Shown: piece after piece, positions 18,828 through 28,813 of the stretch | How positions within the stretch are numbered: position 1 is the first letter of the stretch | Layout: every line of letters starts with the position of its first letter | DNA from: Leptospirales bacterium | GTDB lineage: Bacteria > Spirochaetota > Leptospiria > Leptospirales > Leptonemataceae | Reading direction: 5' to 3' | Assembly: GCA_016788865.1 (NCBI GenBank) | Contig: JAEUSB010000108.1 | Coordinates: 24,650-88,649, forward strand | DNA length: 64,000 bases | The notes under the pieces: generated by a model | The model's database searches: none | What the model saw: only the letters and a program-made list of their open reading frames with translations | Told to the model about the DNA's origin: nothing | Program-made: the position numbers and the translations under genes

Positions 18828-20132
18828 TTATTTCTTTAAAGACGCGTCTAACCAGAGAGAAAGCGGATAACGTTTGCAGTCAGAGTATTGTTCCTGCCAT
18901 TCGCAGTAATCCTTGTGCGGATCCCGATATTCGCTCGGCCAGACTTTGGGCAGGGTTTCCGTGTTTTCAATCTCCTTATCGAGCATCTTGACCTGGGGCT
19001 TTACCCGGTAACTGGTCAAAGCCTGGATTGCATACACCTGCGCCGGATGAACGTCATAAATTAAGTCGTCTCTGTGGATGCTAAGAACCCGCTGCAATGC
19101 GGCAGTGAGCCCGGGATTGCTCAATGGGAGTTTGTGCGCGTGTGCTGCAATGGCCCAGAGCATTGGATTAAAGTCCCAGTTGTGATAAACCCGGTAGTTG
19201 CTGTCAGAGTTTTCCATTTCCTGAGTAAACCGCAGCAGCGACTCGGCTAGAAGTTTCTGGTCAGACTTGTCCGGAGCGGCGGACAGAATCATCGCAGCAT
19301 AGGAAACTGCATTCACGCCCAGATTCTGTTGCCCCAGGTATTTGTGAATCAACGGTCTTGCCTGAGGGTACTGGGGATAGAATCGCATCAGGAATTCTAG
19401 CCGCTCTTTTGTCAGTGGGAAGTTCCGTGAGACTTCAAGTGCACCCTTCAGTGCAGCCATGTAAATCTTTTCGTTGACCTGATAATCCTGGAGAAACCGG
19501 TCGGTGAGCTCAACCACACCATCCTCCGACGCTGAATCAATTGTACGAAAAGCTGGAGGTTCCTCTTTGTATCCGGCGGTACGAAACCTTTCGTCCTTTG
19601 TAAACTGTAGATCAGCAAGCAGCATTGCCGCGTACTCTTCAAGAGGTGGGAACTCTTTCCAGAAGCCTTCGCCCGCCGGCGGGTGAAATGGTCTTTCGCG
19701 GTGAAACAGGATTGCGCGACTCTTAGTATCAAGGGCAACGTAACCGTAGACCTTGCCGTCATATGTAATGGCCAGCTTTGTTCCGTCCGGTGAGAAGCGC
19801 AGGTTGTAATCCCGCGAAACAAGCCCGTAGATATATTCCGATTCCGATGTGAGCGGGAGCGTTCCCTTTTCCAGAATGAACTCCTGGTTTTCGGCTCCCG
19901 GTCGGTACAACCGCAGGTCCACTGTGATCGTATGAAAAGTTGTGCCACCTCCATGGCCGCCGGCGTAACCTTTTTCGTGACTGGTAGTAACAGTGGCTCG
20001 CCGCCAGTACGCGTTTGCAGGTGCTTCCGCGTAACCGCTTAAGCGGTCCCCAGGCCAGATGCCCAACCGGGCAGTGGTGCTCCAGCAGGACAAGAGCAGC
20101 GTAAGCATCGGAAGCAGGCAGTAGCGTGTCAT
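18828..20132 (-). CDS. lipoprotein of unknown function
   Basis: The 434-residue product starts with a lipoprotein-type signal (LPMLTLLLSC, C16). The first 160 residues are strand-rich; the rest (about 190-430) is helical and repeat-like. I recognise no family. It lies convergent to the receptor gene at 16666 and divergent from the cyclase gene at 20346. Confidence 0.7.
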   Translation of the reverse strand: MTRYCLLPMLTLLLSCWSTTARLGIWPGDRLSGYAEAPANAYWRRATVTTSHEKGYAGGHGGGTTFHTITVDLRLYRPGAENQEFILEKGTLPLTSESEYIYGLVSRDYNLRFSPDGTKLAITYDGKVYGYVALDTKSRAILFHRERPFHPPAGEGFWKEFPPLEEYAAMLLADLQFTKDERFRTAGYKEEPPAFRTIDSASEDGVVELTDRFLQDYQVNEKIYMAALKGALEVSRNFPLTKERLEFLMRFYPQYPQARPLIHKYLGQQNLGVNAVSYAAMILSAAPDKSDQKLLAESLLRFTQEMENSDSNYRVYHNWDFNPMLWAIAAHAHKLPLSNPGLTAALQRVLSIHRDDLIYDVHPAQVYAIQALTSYRVKPQVKMLDKEIENTETLPKVWPSEYRDPHKDYCEWQEQYSDCKRYPLSLWLDASLKK

Positions 20133-20345
20133 GGGAAAAGTCTGTCATTAGCAGGCCAGGCGTAAAGAACTTGTGAATCACCTGCTACGGGTACTGTTCG
20201 AGCCCTGATATGATTTTCAACCAGGTTTCCGTAACGGGACTGGAAATGAGTCAGCTTGCACGATCGCTGGAAACAGCAATTGATTGGGGAGGTGCTTTTA
20301 AGAGGGCTCTGTATATAACCATTCGACTCACCGATACTTGAGACA

Positions 20346-21731
20346 GTGAGCGAAGATGCCATAATTCAGTACGGTCGTCGCGGGACCGACCTCCTGCCTG
20401 GTGTGCTTGTGCGCGAGGATGGACGCTACTATATCAGGGCAGCCCAGCTGAATGGTCTGCACAATCAGCTCGCGCGGCTGTCTCAGCTCATGGACGTCGC
20501 GCGGTCCATCATGGCAGAGATAAGCCTGGACACGCTGCTCGGCCAAATCATTGAGAAGGTGACAGAGGTCATGAGTGCGGACAGGTCCACGCTTTTCATA
20601 CTCGATTCACAGAATGCACAACTCTGGTCGCGCGTTGCTCAAGGCGGCGCAGAGATTCGCATTCCCCTGGGTGCAGGTATTGCCGGTGACGTTGCCGCAT
20701 CCGGTGTGACGGCAAATATTCCTGACGCGTATGCGGACCCTCGTTTTAATGCGGAGTTCGATCGCAAATCCGGCTATTTGACAAAATCCATTCTGTGCAT
20801 GGCCATTAAGAATCCCAGAGCAGAAACTATCGGCGTAATTCAAGTGCTGAACAAGAAGGATGGCAGTCCATTCTCATCTACCGATGAAGAATTGCTCAGT
20901 GCATTCTGCTCTCTTGCGGGCATTTCTCTGGAGAATGCTCGCGCGTATGATGAGCTTGCAAAGGAAAAGGACTCTCTCGAGATTAAGGTTCAGGATCGCA
21001 CCAAGGATCTCGCCCTGGAAAAGAGAAAATCCGATGATCTGCTCTTGAATATCTTGCCTGAGCAGGTTGCAACCGAGCTAAAGACAAAAGGTCGCGCTGA
21101 ACCAAAGCGGTTTGATTTGGCTACTGTTCTATTCACGGACTTCAAGGGATTCACAAGCGCGGCAGAAAAATTGGATCCTGCCGCTCTGATTGAAGAATTG
21201 GATAAGTGCTTTTTCTATTTTGACGAGGTTGCCGTTCGGTTTGGTTTGGAAAAGATCAAGACGATTGGGGATTCTTATATGTGCGCGGGCGGTCTACCCA
21301 AACCAAACCAAACTAATCCCGTGGATGCAATTCTGGCCGCCCTTGAGATCAATAACTTCATGTTGCAAATGAGAGAAATCAAGATCGCTTTGAATGAACC
21401 ATTCTGGGAGATTAGAATTGGAGTTCATTCAGGGCCAGTCATTGCAGGCGTCGTAGGCAAATTCAAATTTGCGTACGACATCTGGGGAGACACCGTCAAT
21501 ACCGCAAGTCGAATGGAATCCAGCGGCAGCGTAGGCAAAGTAAACATCTCTGAGGTAACCTACGCGTTGGTAAAAGATTTCTTCACATGCGCTTACAGGG
21601 GTAAGGTGGAGGCCAAGAGCAAGGGTGAGATCAGTATGTATTTTGTTGAGGGAATCAAACCGGAATTGTCCATTGGCGGGCAGGGCACAGTCCCAAATGA
21701 TGCGTTTCGCGCCATGCTTGCTCAACTTTGA
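20346..21731 (+). CDS. GAF-domain class III adenylate/guanylate cyclase
   Basis: Residues about 45-200 form a GAF domain, followed by a short coiled linker (about 200-235) and a class III cyclase catalytic domain (about 240-440). The metal-binding aspartates D265 (FTDFKGF) and D309 (KTIGDSYM), lysine K305, and the DIWGDTVNTASRM segment with N385 and R389 are present, so activity and probably ATP as substrate are expected. It is cytoplasmic, with no membrane segment. The start is a GTG at 20346. The catalytic half is very close to that of the 23999-25945 receptor, so the two are paralogous. Confidence 0.92.
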   Translation: MSEDAIIQYGRRGTDLLPGVLVREDGRYYIRAAQLNGLHNQLARLSQLMDVARSIMAEISLDTLLGQIIEKVTEVMSADRSTLFILDSQNAQLWSRVAQGGAEIRIPLGAGIAGDVAASGVTANIPDAYADPRFNAEFDRKSGYLTKSILCMAIKNPRAETIGVIQVLNKKDGSPFSSTDEELLSAFCSLAGISLENARAYDELAKEKDSLEIKVQDRTKDLALEKRKSDDLLLNILPEQVATELKTKGRAEPKRFDLATVLFTDFKGFTSAAEKLDPAALIEELDKCFFYFDEVAVRFGLEKIKTIGDSYMCAGGLPKPNQTNPVDAILAALEINNFMLQMREIKIALNEPFWEIRIGVHSGPVIAGVVGKFKFAYDIWGDTVNTASRMESSGSVGKVNISEVTYALVKDFFTCAYRGKVEAKSKGEISMYFVEGIKPELSIGGQGTVPNDAFRAMLAQL

Positions 21732-21786
21732 TTGTTGCTTAATCTGAACGCGTTTCAAAAAGTGCAGGCGCTTCGTCTAATGCTGT

Positions 21787-22626
21787 GTGAGGCTTTCAGT
21801 CGTTTGTTCGATTCTATTGTTGTCATCCGGTCTTTTTGCGGACCCCTGGAGCGGCACGTATTTCCCTTTTGTATCGCACGATGGAAAGATCACAATGCAG
21901 TTACAACCCCAGGTCTCCCGCGGCGACGGTTCGAGTTCCGCAGACGATTGGATGCTCAACATTGTTCGGACTGGTGAGGGATATCTGGTAGTGCACGCAG
22001 GTTTTGTGATTCCGATGCGGGAAAAGAATGATCAGTTGGTTTCAGATGTACTGCCAGCCACTGACGACTGTCCATTTCAGCGCAGGCAGTGCGATCCCCC
22101 AATCACAAGCGTAAAACGAATCAAAAATGGGTTCGCCGCGGGACAGAGAAATTACCGCGCTCCCGATGAGCCGCACTTCACGGCACCGCGGAAGCGTCTC
22201 GAATTGAAGTCAATTCAGAACGGTCCCATGCGCGCGGTGTTTGAAAATGGGCTGGTAGGGTTCGGCTTTAGGCGGAACGAAAAAGAAAAGTGCAGCATTG
22301 GAATTCTAGCTCCGTATGGAAAGAATGAGCAACCTCAGAAGTCGGAAGAGTATTCGCTCAAAGCCTTTCCGGTTATGCTCGTTTCACTGAAAGAGACGGA
22401 CGGTTGCGACAAGATTTCGGTAACCGACGACTTCCGGCACTCAAAGTTTGATCCGGTCGGAGGCCTGGTGGTCGATGCAAGCGGCAGACCGGTGTGCATA
22501 GTGATTGTTGGTTATATGTTCCAGGAAATGCTAGTGGATCCTTCTCTTTCGCGAGAAGAAATGAAAGCTGCTGTGCAGCTGGGCTTTAAAGCTATCGGCA
22601 TTGGTAAGGATGAGACGTATCAGTGA
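21787..22626 (+). CDS. secreted protein of unknown function
   Basis: This 279-residue protein has a signal peptide (LSVVCSILLLSSGLFA) and several cysteines (CPFQRRQC). No motif is recognised. The GTG at 21787 begins right at the signal peptide. It lies 55 bases after the cyclase gene on the same strand and could be cotranscribed. Directly after it sits the decayed gene copy at 22641. Confidence 0.68.
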   Translation: MRLSVVCSILLLSSGLFADPWSGTYFPFVSHDGKITMQLQPQVSRGDGSSSADDWMLNIVRTGEGYLVVHAGFVIPMREKNDQLVSDVLPATDDCPFQRRQCDPPITSVKRIKNGFAAGQRNYRAPDEPHFTAPRKRLELKSIQNGPMRAVFENGLVGFGFRRNEKEKCSIGILAPYGKNEQPQKSEEYSLKAFPVMLVSLKETDGCDKISVTDDFRHSKFDPVGGLVVDASGRPVCIVIVGYMFQEMLVDPSLSREEMKAAVQLGFKAIGIGKDETYQ

Positions 22627-22640
22627 CACAGTCGTAGAGA

Positions 22641-22741
22641 AAGAGCGTTGCAAGAATACACAGGTTGATTGGTTCAATCAGTGCGCGCGACGATCTGACG
22701 GTTCGATCCTTGAGGCTACAAGGCAGGTTGCCCTGGCGTCG
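22641..22741 (+). pseudogene. truncated copy of the zinc-ribbon-like gene at 11338-11700
   Basis: About 100 bases match the start of the 11338-11700 gene, including the bases just upstream of its TTG start. The translated part QVDWFNQCARRSDGSILEA corresponds to KVEWLNQSVRRSDGPILEA. One inserted base near the start puts the copy out of frame with its own start. The similarity stops near 22741, just before the end of the next minus-strand gene, so the zinc-ribbon half is missing. It is a dead relic of a duplication. Confidence 0.8.
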
Positions 22742-22747
22742 AGTAAA

Positions 22748-23875
22748 CTACTGTGTTTCCTGTGCACCCACTTGCGGTGTTAAACCAAGGGTTACATTCC
22801 TGTGCGTGAACGCGTAGTAATCTGCAGATCGGAGCGTGTCCGAGATTCGCACTTCATCGATGATGCCGGAGAAAAAGAAGTTGGCAGCTCCAAAATTCTG
22901 AGCCCCAACCGAAAGGGGCTGCGCCCATGTGTTGCCCGGAAGTGCGCCGGCACGTGTTTCGGCGAATGCACCGTCGAGGTAAAAATCTACCTGGTTGGAT
23001 GTGTCGTTCAAATTGGCGGCTAGCGTGTGATATGTCCCGGTCGTCATGGGCACGGTTCCTGTAACATCTACATATGTCGATGACGCATCGCGGAACTCAA
23101 AGGCCGCACATCCCACGGCGGCTGTGCAAGTAAAGGCACCGTTCTTCTTTAGATACAGCGCGTAGTTATCAAAATCACTGTCTCCTTTCTCTACAAGGTA
23201 ATGCGCATTTGCCGAGTAAGGATTGGCTCTGTAAATAACCTCAATGCTAGCGTTGGAGGGAATGCGCAGCGTTGCAGAGTCAGGTGCTTTCAAATATTGC
23301 GTCGTACCGTTGAATGTCATTCCATATGTAGAATTTGTGGCCGTTAGATTTGCTGCCGTCATAGCCGTGGCCGTCAGCGAATTGGTATTCGCGGAATCAG
23401 GAACCGCGGATGACGGGTCAGAACTTAAATGGTACACTGCGCGGTACGAAGAATCCCAGACACTGCCCGCCGAAGGACAACTCGATGAACTGCCATAGTA
23501 GACGTAGATAGAGTTATCTCCGGAGGCAAGATCGGTCCGTATCCAGAATGCCGCATCAGAAGAGGTGAACACATCTTTCTCTGAAGGCAATTGCACAGAA
23601 GCCGCAGATGTAAAACATACGTCGGCTCCGCTGGCCTGAGCAGTAGAAAATGAAAAGTTCGCGGAAGTCAGGTGGACAAGAACAGGCATTCCGGGCAAGG
23701 CCCCACCGGTGTTGTTGATTGTGATGGGTCGCCTGGCGCTCCAGGAGCGATCCCACCAGGGACCAGAGGGGCTATTCAACGCAAGAAGTGCGAACCAGCC
23801 CTGGGTTGCATTGTACCGAGCACATTGTGAGGCTAAGAGGAGTATCAGAATTGCAGTACTCCGTAAGAAAAGCAT
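22748..23875 (-). CDS. DUF2341 / LamG-domain exported protein
   Basis: The 375-residue protein begins with a hydrophobic segment ending in LASQC, a likely relaxed lipobox. A DUF2341 domain follows (about 40-125, with WWDRSWSARRPITI and SIYVYYGSSSSC). A LamG/concanavalin A-like domain is next (about 140-365, with YGMTFNGTTQYLKAPDSA and GIIDEVRISDTLRS). Such domains bind sugars or proteins at the cell surface. The ligand is unknown. Confidence 0.82.
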   Translation of the reverse strand: MLFLRSTAILILLLASQCARYNATQGWFALLALNSPSGPWWDRSWSARRPITINNTGGALPGMPVLVHLTSANFSFSTAQASGADVCFTSAASVQLPSEKDVFTSSDAAFWIRTDLASGDNSIYVYYGSSSSCPSAGSVWDSSYRAVYHLSSDPSSAVPDSANTNSLTATAMTAANLTATNSTYGMTFNGTTQYLKAPDSATLRIPSNASIEVIYRANPYSANAHYLVEKGDSDFDNYALYLKKNGAFTCTAAVGCAAFEFRDASSTYVDVTGTVPMTTGTYHTLAANLNDTSNQVDFYLDGAFAETRAGALPGNTWAQPLSVGAQNFGAANFFFSGIIDEVRISDTLRSADYYAFTHRNVTLGLTPQVGAQETQ

Positions 23876-23998
23876 TGGATTATCCCTTTACGATTGTGGG
23901 CCAGGCAATGCCATGATCAATCACTTCTTCCTCGACACATCCGGAATTTCTCTTGCTCACGATGGCGCCAAAGCTTTTGTGAAAGCGGAGTACTCTGA

Positions 23999-25945
23999 GT
24001 GTCAAGAATCTGCTTTTTGTGTCTTTTGATCGCCTTCTCGGGATCCTGCGTCCGTGAACGGGAGAGTTTCGTTCCGCCCAGGATAGCCGATGGTCGGGCC
24101 GACTTGCGAGAATGGGATTTCGGAAAGCGAGGCCCGCTCCAGCTTTCAGGCGATTGGGAGTTTCATTGGAACGAACTGGATGCCCCCGTAGGCCTTGAGG
24201 GTTCGCTCAAAGGGGCGCGTACCGTTCCCGTCCCCGCGCATTGGACCTCTTATACATTAGAAGAAAAGCCCCTGCCGATCGATGGCAAAGCGACGTTTCG
24301 TCTCGTCGTAGAACTACCTCGCGGCTCGCGTGATCTGGCCTTGCGCCTACCTTCGGCGGATACAGTGTTCGTGCTTTACGTAAATGGAACCGAGCGCACT
24401 CGCAACGGCAACATTCTTGAAGGATCCGAGCGTACAAAGCCGATCTATTATGCACCGATCGTCCTGCCTCTGGAAAGTTCTGATAAACTCGAAATTGTGA
24501 TGCACTTTGCGAATTCAATTTATCCCCGCCCCGGTTTCCGTGACCCGCTTGAGATCGGGACGCGGCAGGACCTTGAGGGAGCTCAGAACAGGAAGATCTG
24601 GTTTGATATCTTTCTCTTTGGTTCTCTTTTCGTGATGGCGCTTTATCACTTTGGACTTTTTGCTCTACGCCCGCAGGACCGCTCGCCGCTATATTTTGCC
24701 GTTTTTTGTCTTGCGATGGGTGTGCGGCTGTTTGTTACCGGGGAAGCATTTGCGTTTCGCATTCTGCCGATCACCTGGCAAGTTTCTACCTTCCTTGAAT
24801 ACCTGACCTTCTATCTGGCCGGGCCCGCAATTCTGCTGTTCCTTTCGTCTCTCTTCCCGGAGGAACGATTGATCTGGATCGATCGCTCAATTGTCATTGT
24901 GACAGCTTTGTTTTCGGCTGTAGTCATCTTCGCTCCACTGCCCATCTACACACAGACGCTTGTAGCGTACCAGATACTCGTCCTGATCTTTGCCGTGTAT
25001 GCGGTATATCTAGTCGCGGTTGCAACAATCCGAAAGCGCGAAACCGCTCGAACATTTCTCGTGGGCGCGAGTATCCTCCTCCTTTCCGTAGTCAACGACA
25101 TCGCGTACGCAATGCGACTTATCCAGTCGACATTTCTGGTGCCCCTGGGTGTGTTTGTGTTCTTTTTCTCCCAGGCATTCTTGCTATCGCGTCGCTTCGC
25201 AACGGCATTTAACACGGCGGAGGTTCTTTCGAAGAAGATGGAAGAGAAAGTAGTGGAGCGAACTGCGGAACTAGTCGAAGCCCGCGATCGTTCAGACGGC
25301 CTGCTTCGCAACATTCTGCCGGCAGCGGTTGCAGAAGAGCTCAAGGAAACCGGCCGGGTTAAGCCAACCTACTTGCCCTCCGTCACCGTTCTTTTTACCG
25401 ACTTCGAAGGGTTTACGTCCGCCGCTGAAAAGATGCCACCGGACGCTCTTGTCACAGAGCTCGATCGCTGCTTCCGCTATTTTGACGGGCTAATGGACAA
25501 ATACGGACTGGAAAAACTGAAGACCATTGGCGATTCGTACATGTGCGCTGGTGGTCTCCCCCGACAGAACATGACTCACGCATTGGACGCAACGTTATGC
25601 GCTCTGGATATGCTCGCATTCATGCAATCCCTGGCCTCGCGCTTTCAAAGTCAGACATCATGGAATATTCGGATCGGCCTCCATACCGGGCCGGTTGTGG
25701 CGGGTGTAATCGGCGAGAAGAAGTTTGTCTACGATATCTGGGGGGACACCGTGAATGTAGCAAGTCGCATGGAAGAAGCGGGTCAGATTGCTCGCCTGAA
25801 TGTATCGGAGACAACCTACGCATTGATCCGCGAATACGTAGAAGCCGAAGAACGCGGCCTCATTCAGGTTAAGGGTAAGAGTGACATTCGGATGTTCTTT
25901 ATCAACGGATTGAAGCCGGAATTTGCCGCGTCCCTGAAAGCTTAA
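23999..25945 (+). CDS. 7TMR-DISM receptor adenylate cyclase
   Basis: The GTG start at 23999 gives a lipoprotein-like signal (FSGSC, C17). An extracellular jelly-roll domain (about 30-190) begins GDWEFHWNEL. Seven membrane helices (about 200-400) and a short coiled linker (about 405-435) follow. The class III cyclase domain (about 440-640) keeps D468 (FTDFEGF), K508 and D512 (KTIGDSYM), and DIWGDTVNVASRM. It should convert an outside ligand signal to cyclic AMP. The cyclase half is nearly the same as that at 20346, so the receptor half appears to have been joined to a common output domain. Confidence 0.92.
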   Translation: MSRICFLCLLIAFSGSCVRERESFVPPRIADGRADLREWDFGKRGPLQLSGDWEFHWNELDAPVGLEGSLKGARTVPVPAHWTSYTLEEKPLPIDGKATFRLVVELPRGSRDLALRLPSADTVFVLYVNGTERTRNGNILEGSERTKPIYYAPIVLPLESSDKLEIVMHFANSIYPRPGFRDPLEIGTRQDLEGAQNRKIWFDIFLFGSLFVMALYHFGLFALRPQDRSPLYFAVFCLAMGVRLFVTGEAFAFRILPITWQVSTFLEYLTFYLAGPAILLFLSSLFPEERLIWIDRSIVIVTALFSAVVIFAPLPIYTQTLVAYQILVLIFAVYAVYLVAVATIRKRETARTFLVGASILLLSVVNDIAYAMRLIQSTFLVPLGVFVFFFSQAFLLSRRFATAFNTAEVLSKKMEEKVVERTAELVEARDRSDGLLRNILPAAVAEELKETGRVKPTYLPSVTVLFTDFEGFTSAAEKMPPDALVTELDRCFRYFDGLMDKYGLEKLKTIGDSYMCAGGLPRQNMTHALDATLCALDMLAFMQSLASRFQSQTSWNIRIGLHTGPVVAGVIGEKKFVYDIWGDTVNVASRMEEAGQIARLNVSETTYALIREYVEAEERGLIQVKGKSDIRMFFINGLKPEFAASLKA

Positions 25946-26100
25946 AAAACGGGTCCGTCGATCTGCCCAATGAAGGTGATTCTTCCGGCGGGCTATGCGA
26001 TGTTCTGTCGTATTGTTCCACAACAGGCCACTAACCGGGCACTGTCTCTCGCTCGAGTTTTCAGATTCTGGCATTGCCCGCGTCCCATCATATGCTCTAA

Positions 26101-26625
26101 ATGGATAGACATTTCGGAGGCCGAAATCCACCTACAGAGGATATGAGGTTCAGGCCGCAAAAAGTTTCGCCTGCGTGGCTCCTCGTAGGCATGATCCTTC
26201 TCGCCGTGGCTTCGACGATCACGACCATAGCGGTTCTATACCGAACAGCATACCGGGAGACAATCCGTGAGATGGAACAATCGGCGAGCATGCTCGCAGG
26301 CCTGATGGAAGTCGTGGGGGAGTTTGACGCGCAGCATGGTGCGCACACGAAAGCGGATGGTTCGCGGTCTGCAACGTTGATCCAAATTAGCCAGGGCCTG
26401 CTCCGCGCAGAATCAGCGCATCGCGGTGAAGAACTGGTCCTCGGCGAGCTTGATGAGAATGCAAATATGCGCATTATACGGCGCACGCCCTCCGGTGAAT
26501 TGGGAGAAACGATTGTTTCCGCGCAAGACATCCGTCCATCCGAACCAATGCGGCTTGCCCTTGGAGGAACGCGAGGCGGCGGCGAATTCACGGACTACAA
26601 AGGTACAATTGTTCGCAATCTTTAA
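26101..26625 (+). CDS. N-terminal sensor part of a histidine kinase, separated by a frame break
   Basis: This 174-residue frame has one clear membrane helix (WLLVGMILLAVASTITTIAVLY) and then the start of an extracytoplasmic sensor of the kind that precedes multi-PAS kinases (LRLALGG-like segment, FTDYKGTIV). It ends at TAA 26623-26625, while the kinase continues one base over in the next frame. The sensor is shorter than normal and has no second membrane helix, so part of the gene may also have been lost. It may instead be made as a fusion by +1 slippage at CTT TAA (26620-26625). Confidence 0.6.
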   Translation: MDRHFGGRNPPTEDMRFRPQKVSPAWLLVGMILLAVASTITTIAVLYRTAYRETIREMEQSASMLAGLMEVVGEFDAQHGAHTKADGSRSATLIQISQGLLRAESAHRGEELVLGELDENANMRIIRRTPSGELGETIVSAQDIRPSEPMRLALGGTRGGGEFTDYKGTIVRNL

Positions 26626-28795
26626 TAACTCCAATACCATAATGCTGCTGCTGGATCCGGATACCGCCGCCATACTTGATGCAAATCCGGCAGCGTGCAG
26701 GTATTACAATTTTAGTCGAGAGCATCTACTCACACTCAAGATTACAGATATCAATCCGTTGCCGGCAAAAGAAATTTCCGGGCAACTGAAATCCGCAAAA
26801 GTCGGAGAACGCGGGCACTTCTTCTTTAAGCACAAGCTTGCCAATGGAACGTTACGCGATGTTGAGGTGTATGCCGGGCCTGTCGTTCTAAGCGAGGGTA
26901 CGCGGATTTTCTCCATCATTCACGATATCACAGATCGTCTTAGCATGGAAACGGCGCTCCGTGACAAAGAAGAACGCTACCGAACGCTTGCAGAAGCCAG
27001 TACTTCAGGTATCTGGCAAATCGACTCCACTGGCCACACTGTCTACATGAATCACGCAATGTGCCAAATGTTAGAGATCTCAGGCATCGCTGATGTTTCG
27101 GGTCAGACGTTTCACGACTTTTTCCCACAGGCAAGCCTGGAAAAGATGAAAGTTGAACATGCAAAACGGGCTCAAGGAATCATGTCCAGCTATGAAGTGG
27201 AACTGATTGGTCGCAAGGGCAAACGACTGAACGTGATTGTAGGCGGAGCGCCTCTGATCGATGCCACAGGAAAACTGCAAGGGTTGATCGGTACTTTTAC
27301 AGACGTCACCCAGCATAAAGAATTGGAAGGAGCACTCAGGGAAAGCGAGCGTCGTTTTGCCTACGCGCTGGCAGCCACGTCCGACGGTGTTTGGGAATGG
27401 AATTACGTAACCGGGAAGACGTACTACACGGCTCGCTGGTACGAAATGCTGGGTTACAAAGACCAGGAGTTCTCAATGGATTTTGAAACCTGGAAAGGAC
27501 TCTGTCAGCCTGATGATTTTGAGATGGCTGTCCCCACAATTCAGAAGGTCCTGGCCGAGCAGCAAGATGGCTACGAGGTGGAATTCAGGATGCGACACAA
27601 GCAAGGGCATTGGGTGTGGATACTGGGGCGCGGAAATGTTGTAGAAAGGAACCCTGATGGATCACCCCTTCTACTGGCCGGAACAAACACGGACATTACG
27701 GAGCGCAAGCTTGCCAGTGAGCGTATCCGCAATACTTCTGCTCGATTACAAGCGCTGCTGAGTACTATACCCGATCTTATCTGGCTAAAGGACGTCGAAG
27801 GAAGATATCTTGCCTGCAATAAGATGTTTGAGCGATATGTTGGAGCTAGAGAGAAAGACATTGTTGGAAAAACCGACTATGACTTCTGGGACCAAGAGTT
27901 GGCGGATTCTACTAGAGCTCAGGACGCCCGGGCAATCGCGGTTGGCGGCTCGATTACGAATGAGGAATGGATTCGGTTTGCGGACACAGGCAAGGACGCG
28001 CTCCTTGAAACAATCAAAACACCAATGTTCGACTCAGACGGAACGCTCATTGGCGTGCTGGGAATAGGCCGGGATATTACGGCTCGCAAGGAAACGGAAG
28101 CAGAACTCCGGCGAAAGAGCGAGGAGATTGAACGTTTCACTTACACGGTCTCCCATGATTTGAGGAGTCCCCTTGTAACGATCCAATCGTTTGCGGGCTT
28201 CGCAAGGCAGGACGCACTCGCAGAAGATAAGGAAAACTTTGAGCGGGACCTCCGTACCATTGAAAGAGCGGGACAGAAAATGGATAGCCTGCTCCAAGAG
28301 CTGCTTGAGTTCACCAGGATTGGACGCAAAGACAATATCCCGGTTGAGTGTGTGCTCAGTGACATTGTTCAGGAGGCAACGCAATTGGTTGCAGGGCGTC
28401 TGGCTCAACGCAAAGTCAAAATCGCCATGGAAGATTTGCCGTGGAGAGTCAGTGGAGATCGATCACGTCTAGTAGCCTTGTTCCAGAACTTAATCGACAA
28501 TGCCGCAAAGTTTATGGGTACTCAGGAATTCCCAATTATTGAGATCGGTAGTGAGATCCAGGACCAGGGACGGGTATTCTTTGTCCGAGACAATGGAATG
28601 GGAATAGATCCTAAATACCTGGATCGATTATTTCGAATTTTCGAGAAATTGGATCCGGCAGCAGAAGGAATCGGGATGGGTCTGGCCATCGCACAGAAAA
28701 TTGTCGAGGTTCATCGGGGGCGAATTTATGCACACTCGGAGGGACAAGGCCGAGGCACGACGATCTTCCTCAGTCTGCCCATCACTGGTCCATAA
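26426..28795 (+). CDS. multi-PAS sensor histidine kinase, N-terminus uncertain
   Basis: Reliable protein begins about 26606 (LFAIFNNSNTIMLL); the first 60 or so residues of this open frame are probably a shadow of the preceding frame. Four PAS domains follow; the second to fourth begin near EERYRTLAEA, ERRFAYALAA and ARLQALLSTI. Then come HisKA (YTVSHDLRSPL, with the phospho-acceptor histidine) and a GHKL ATPase (LIDNAAKF, DNGMGI, EGIGMGLAIA). No receiver domain is attached, and no response-regulator gene is adjacent. An ATG at 26642 could start a cytoplasmic kinase. As it stands the kinase lacks a membrane anchor unless it is joined to the 26101 frame. Confidence 0.75.
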   Translation: MKNWSSASLMRMQICALYGARPPVNWEKRLFPRKTSVHPNQCGLPLEEREAAANSRTTKVQLFAIFNNSNTIMLLLDPDTAAILDANPAACRYYNFSREHLLTLKITDINPLPAKEISGQLKSAKVGERGHFFFKHKLANGTLRDVEVYAGPVVLSEGTRIFSIIHDITDRLSMETALRDKEERYRTLAEASTSGIWQIDSTGHTVYMNHAMCQMLEISGIADVSGQTFHDFFPQASLEKMKVEHAKRAQGIMSSYEVELIGRKGKRLNVIVGGAPLIDATGKLQGLIGTFTDVTQHKELEGALRESERRFAYALAATSDGVWEWNYVTGKTYYTARWYEMLGYKDQEFSMDFETWKGLCQPDDFEMAVPTIQKVLAEQQDGYEVEFRMRHKQGHWVWILGRGNVVERNPDGSPLLLAGTNTDITERKLASERIRNTSARLQALLSTIPDLIWLKDVEGRYLACNKMFERYVGAREKDIVGKTDYDFWDQELADSTRAQDARAIAVGGSITNEEWIRFADTGKDALLETIKTPMFDSDGTLIGVLGIGRDITARKETEAELRRKSEEIERFTYTVSHDLRSPLVTIQSFAGFARQDALAEDKENFERDLRTIERAGQKMDSLLQELLEFTRIGRKDNIPVECVLSDIVQEATQLVAGRLAQRKVKIAMEDLPWRVSGDRSRLVALFQNLIDNAAKFMGTQEFPIIEIGSEIQDQGRVFFVRDNGMGIDPKYLDRLFRIFEKLDPAAEGIGMGLAIAQKIVEVHRGRIYAHSEGQGRGTTIFLSLPITGP

Positions 28796-28813
28796 CTCGA
28801 GCACTGGCCAATC

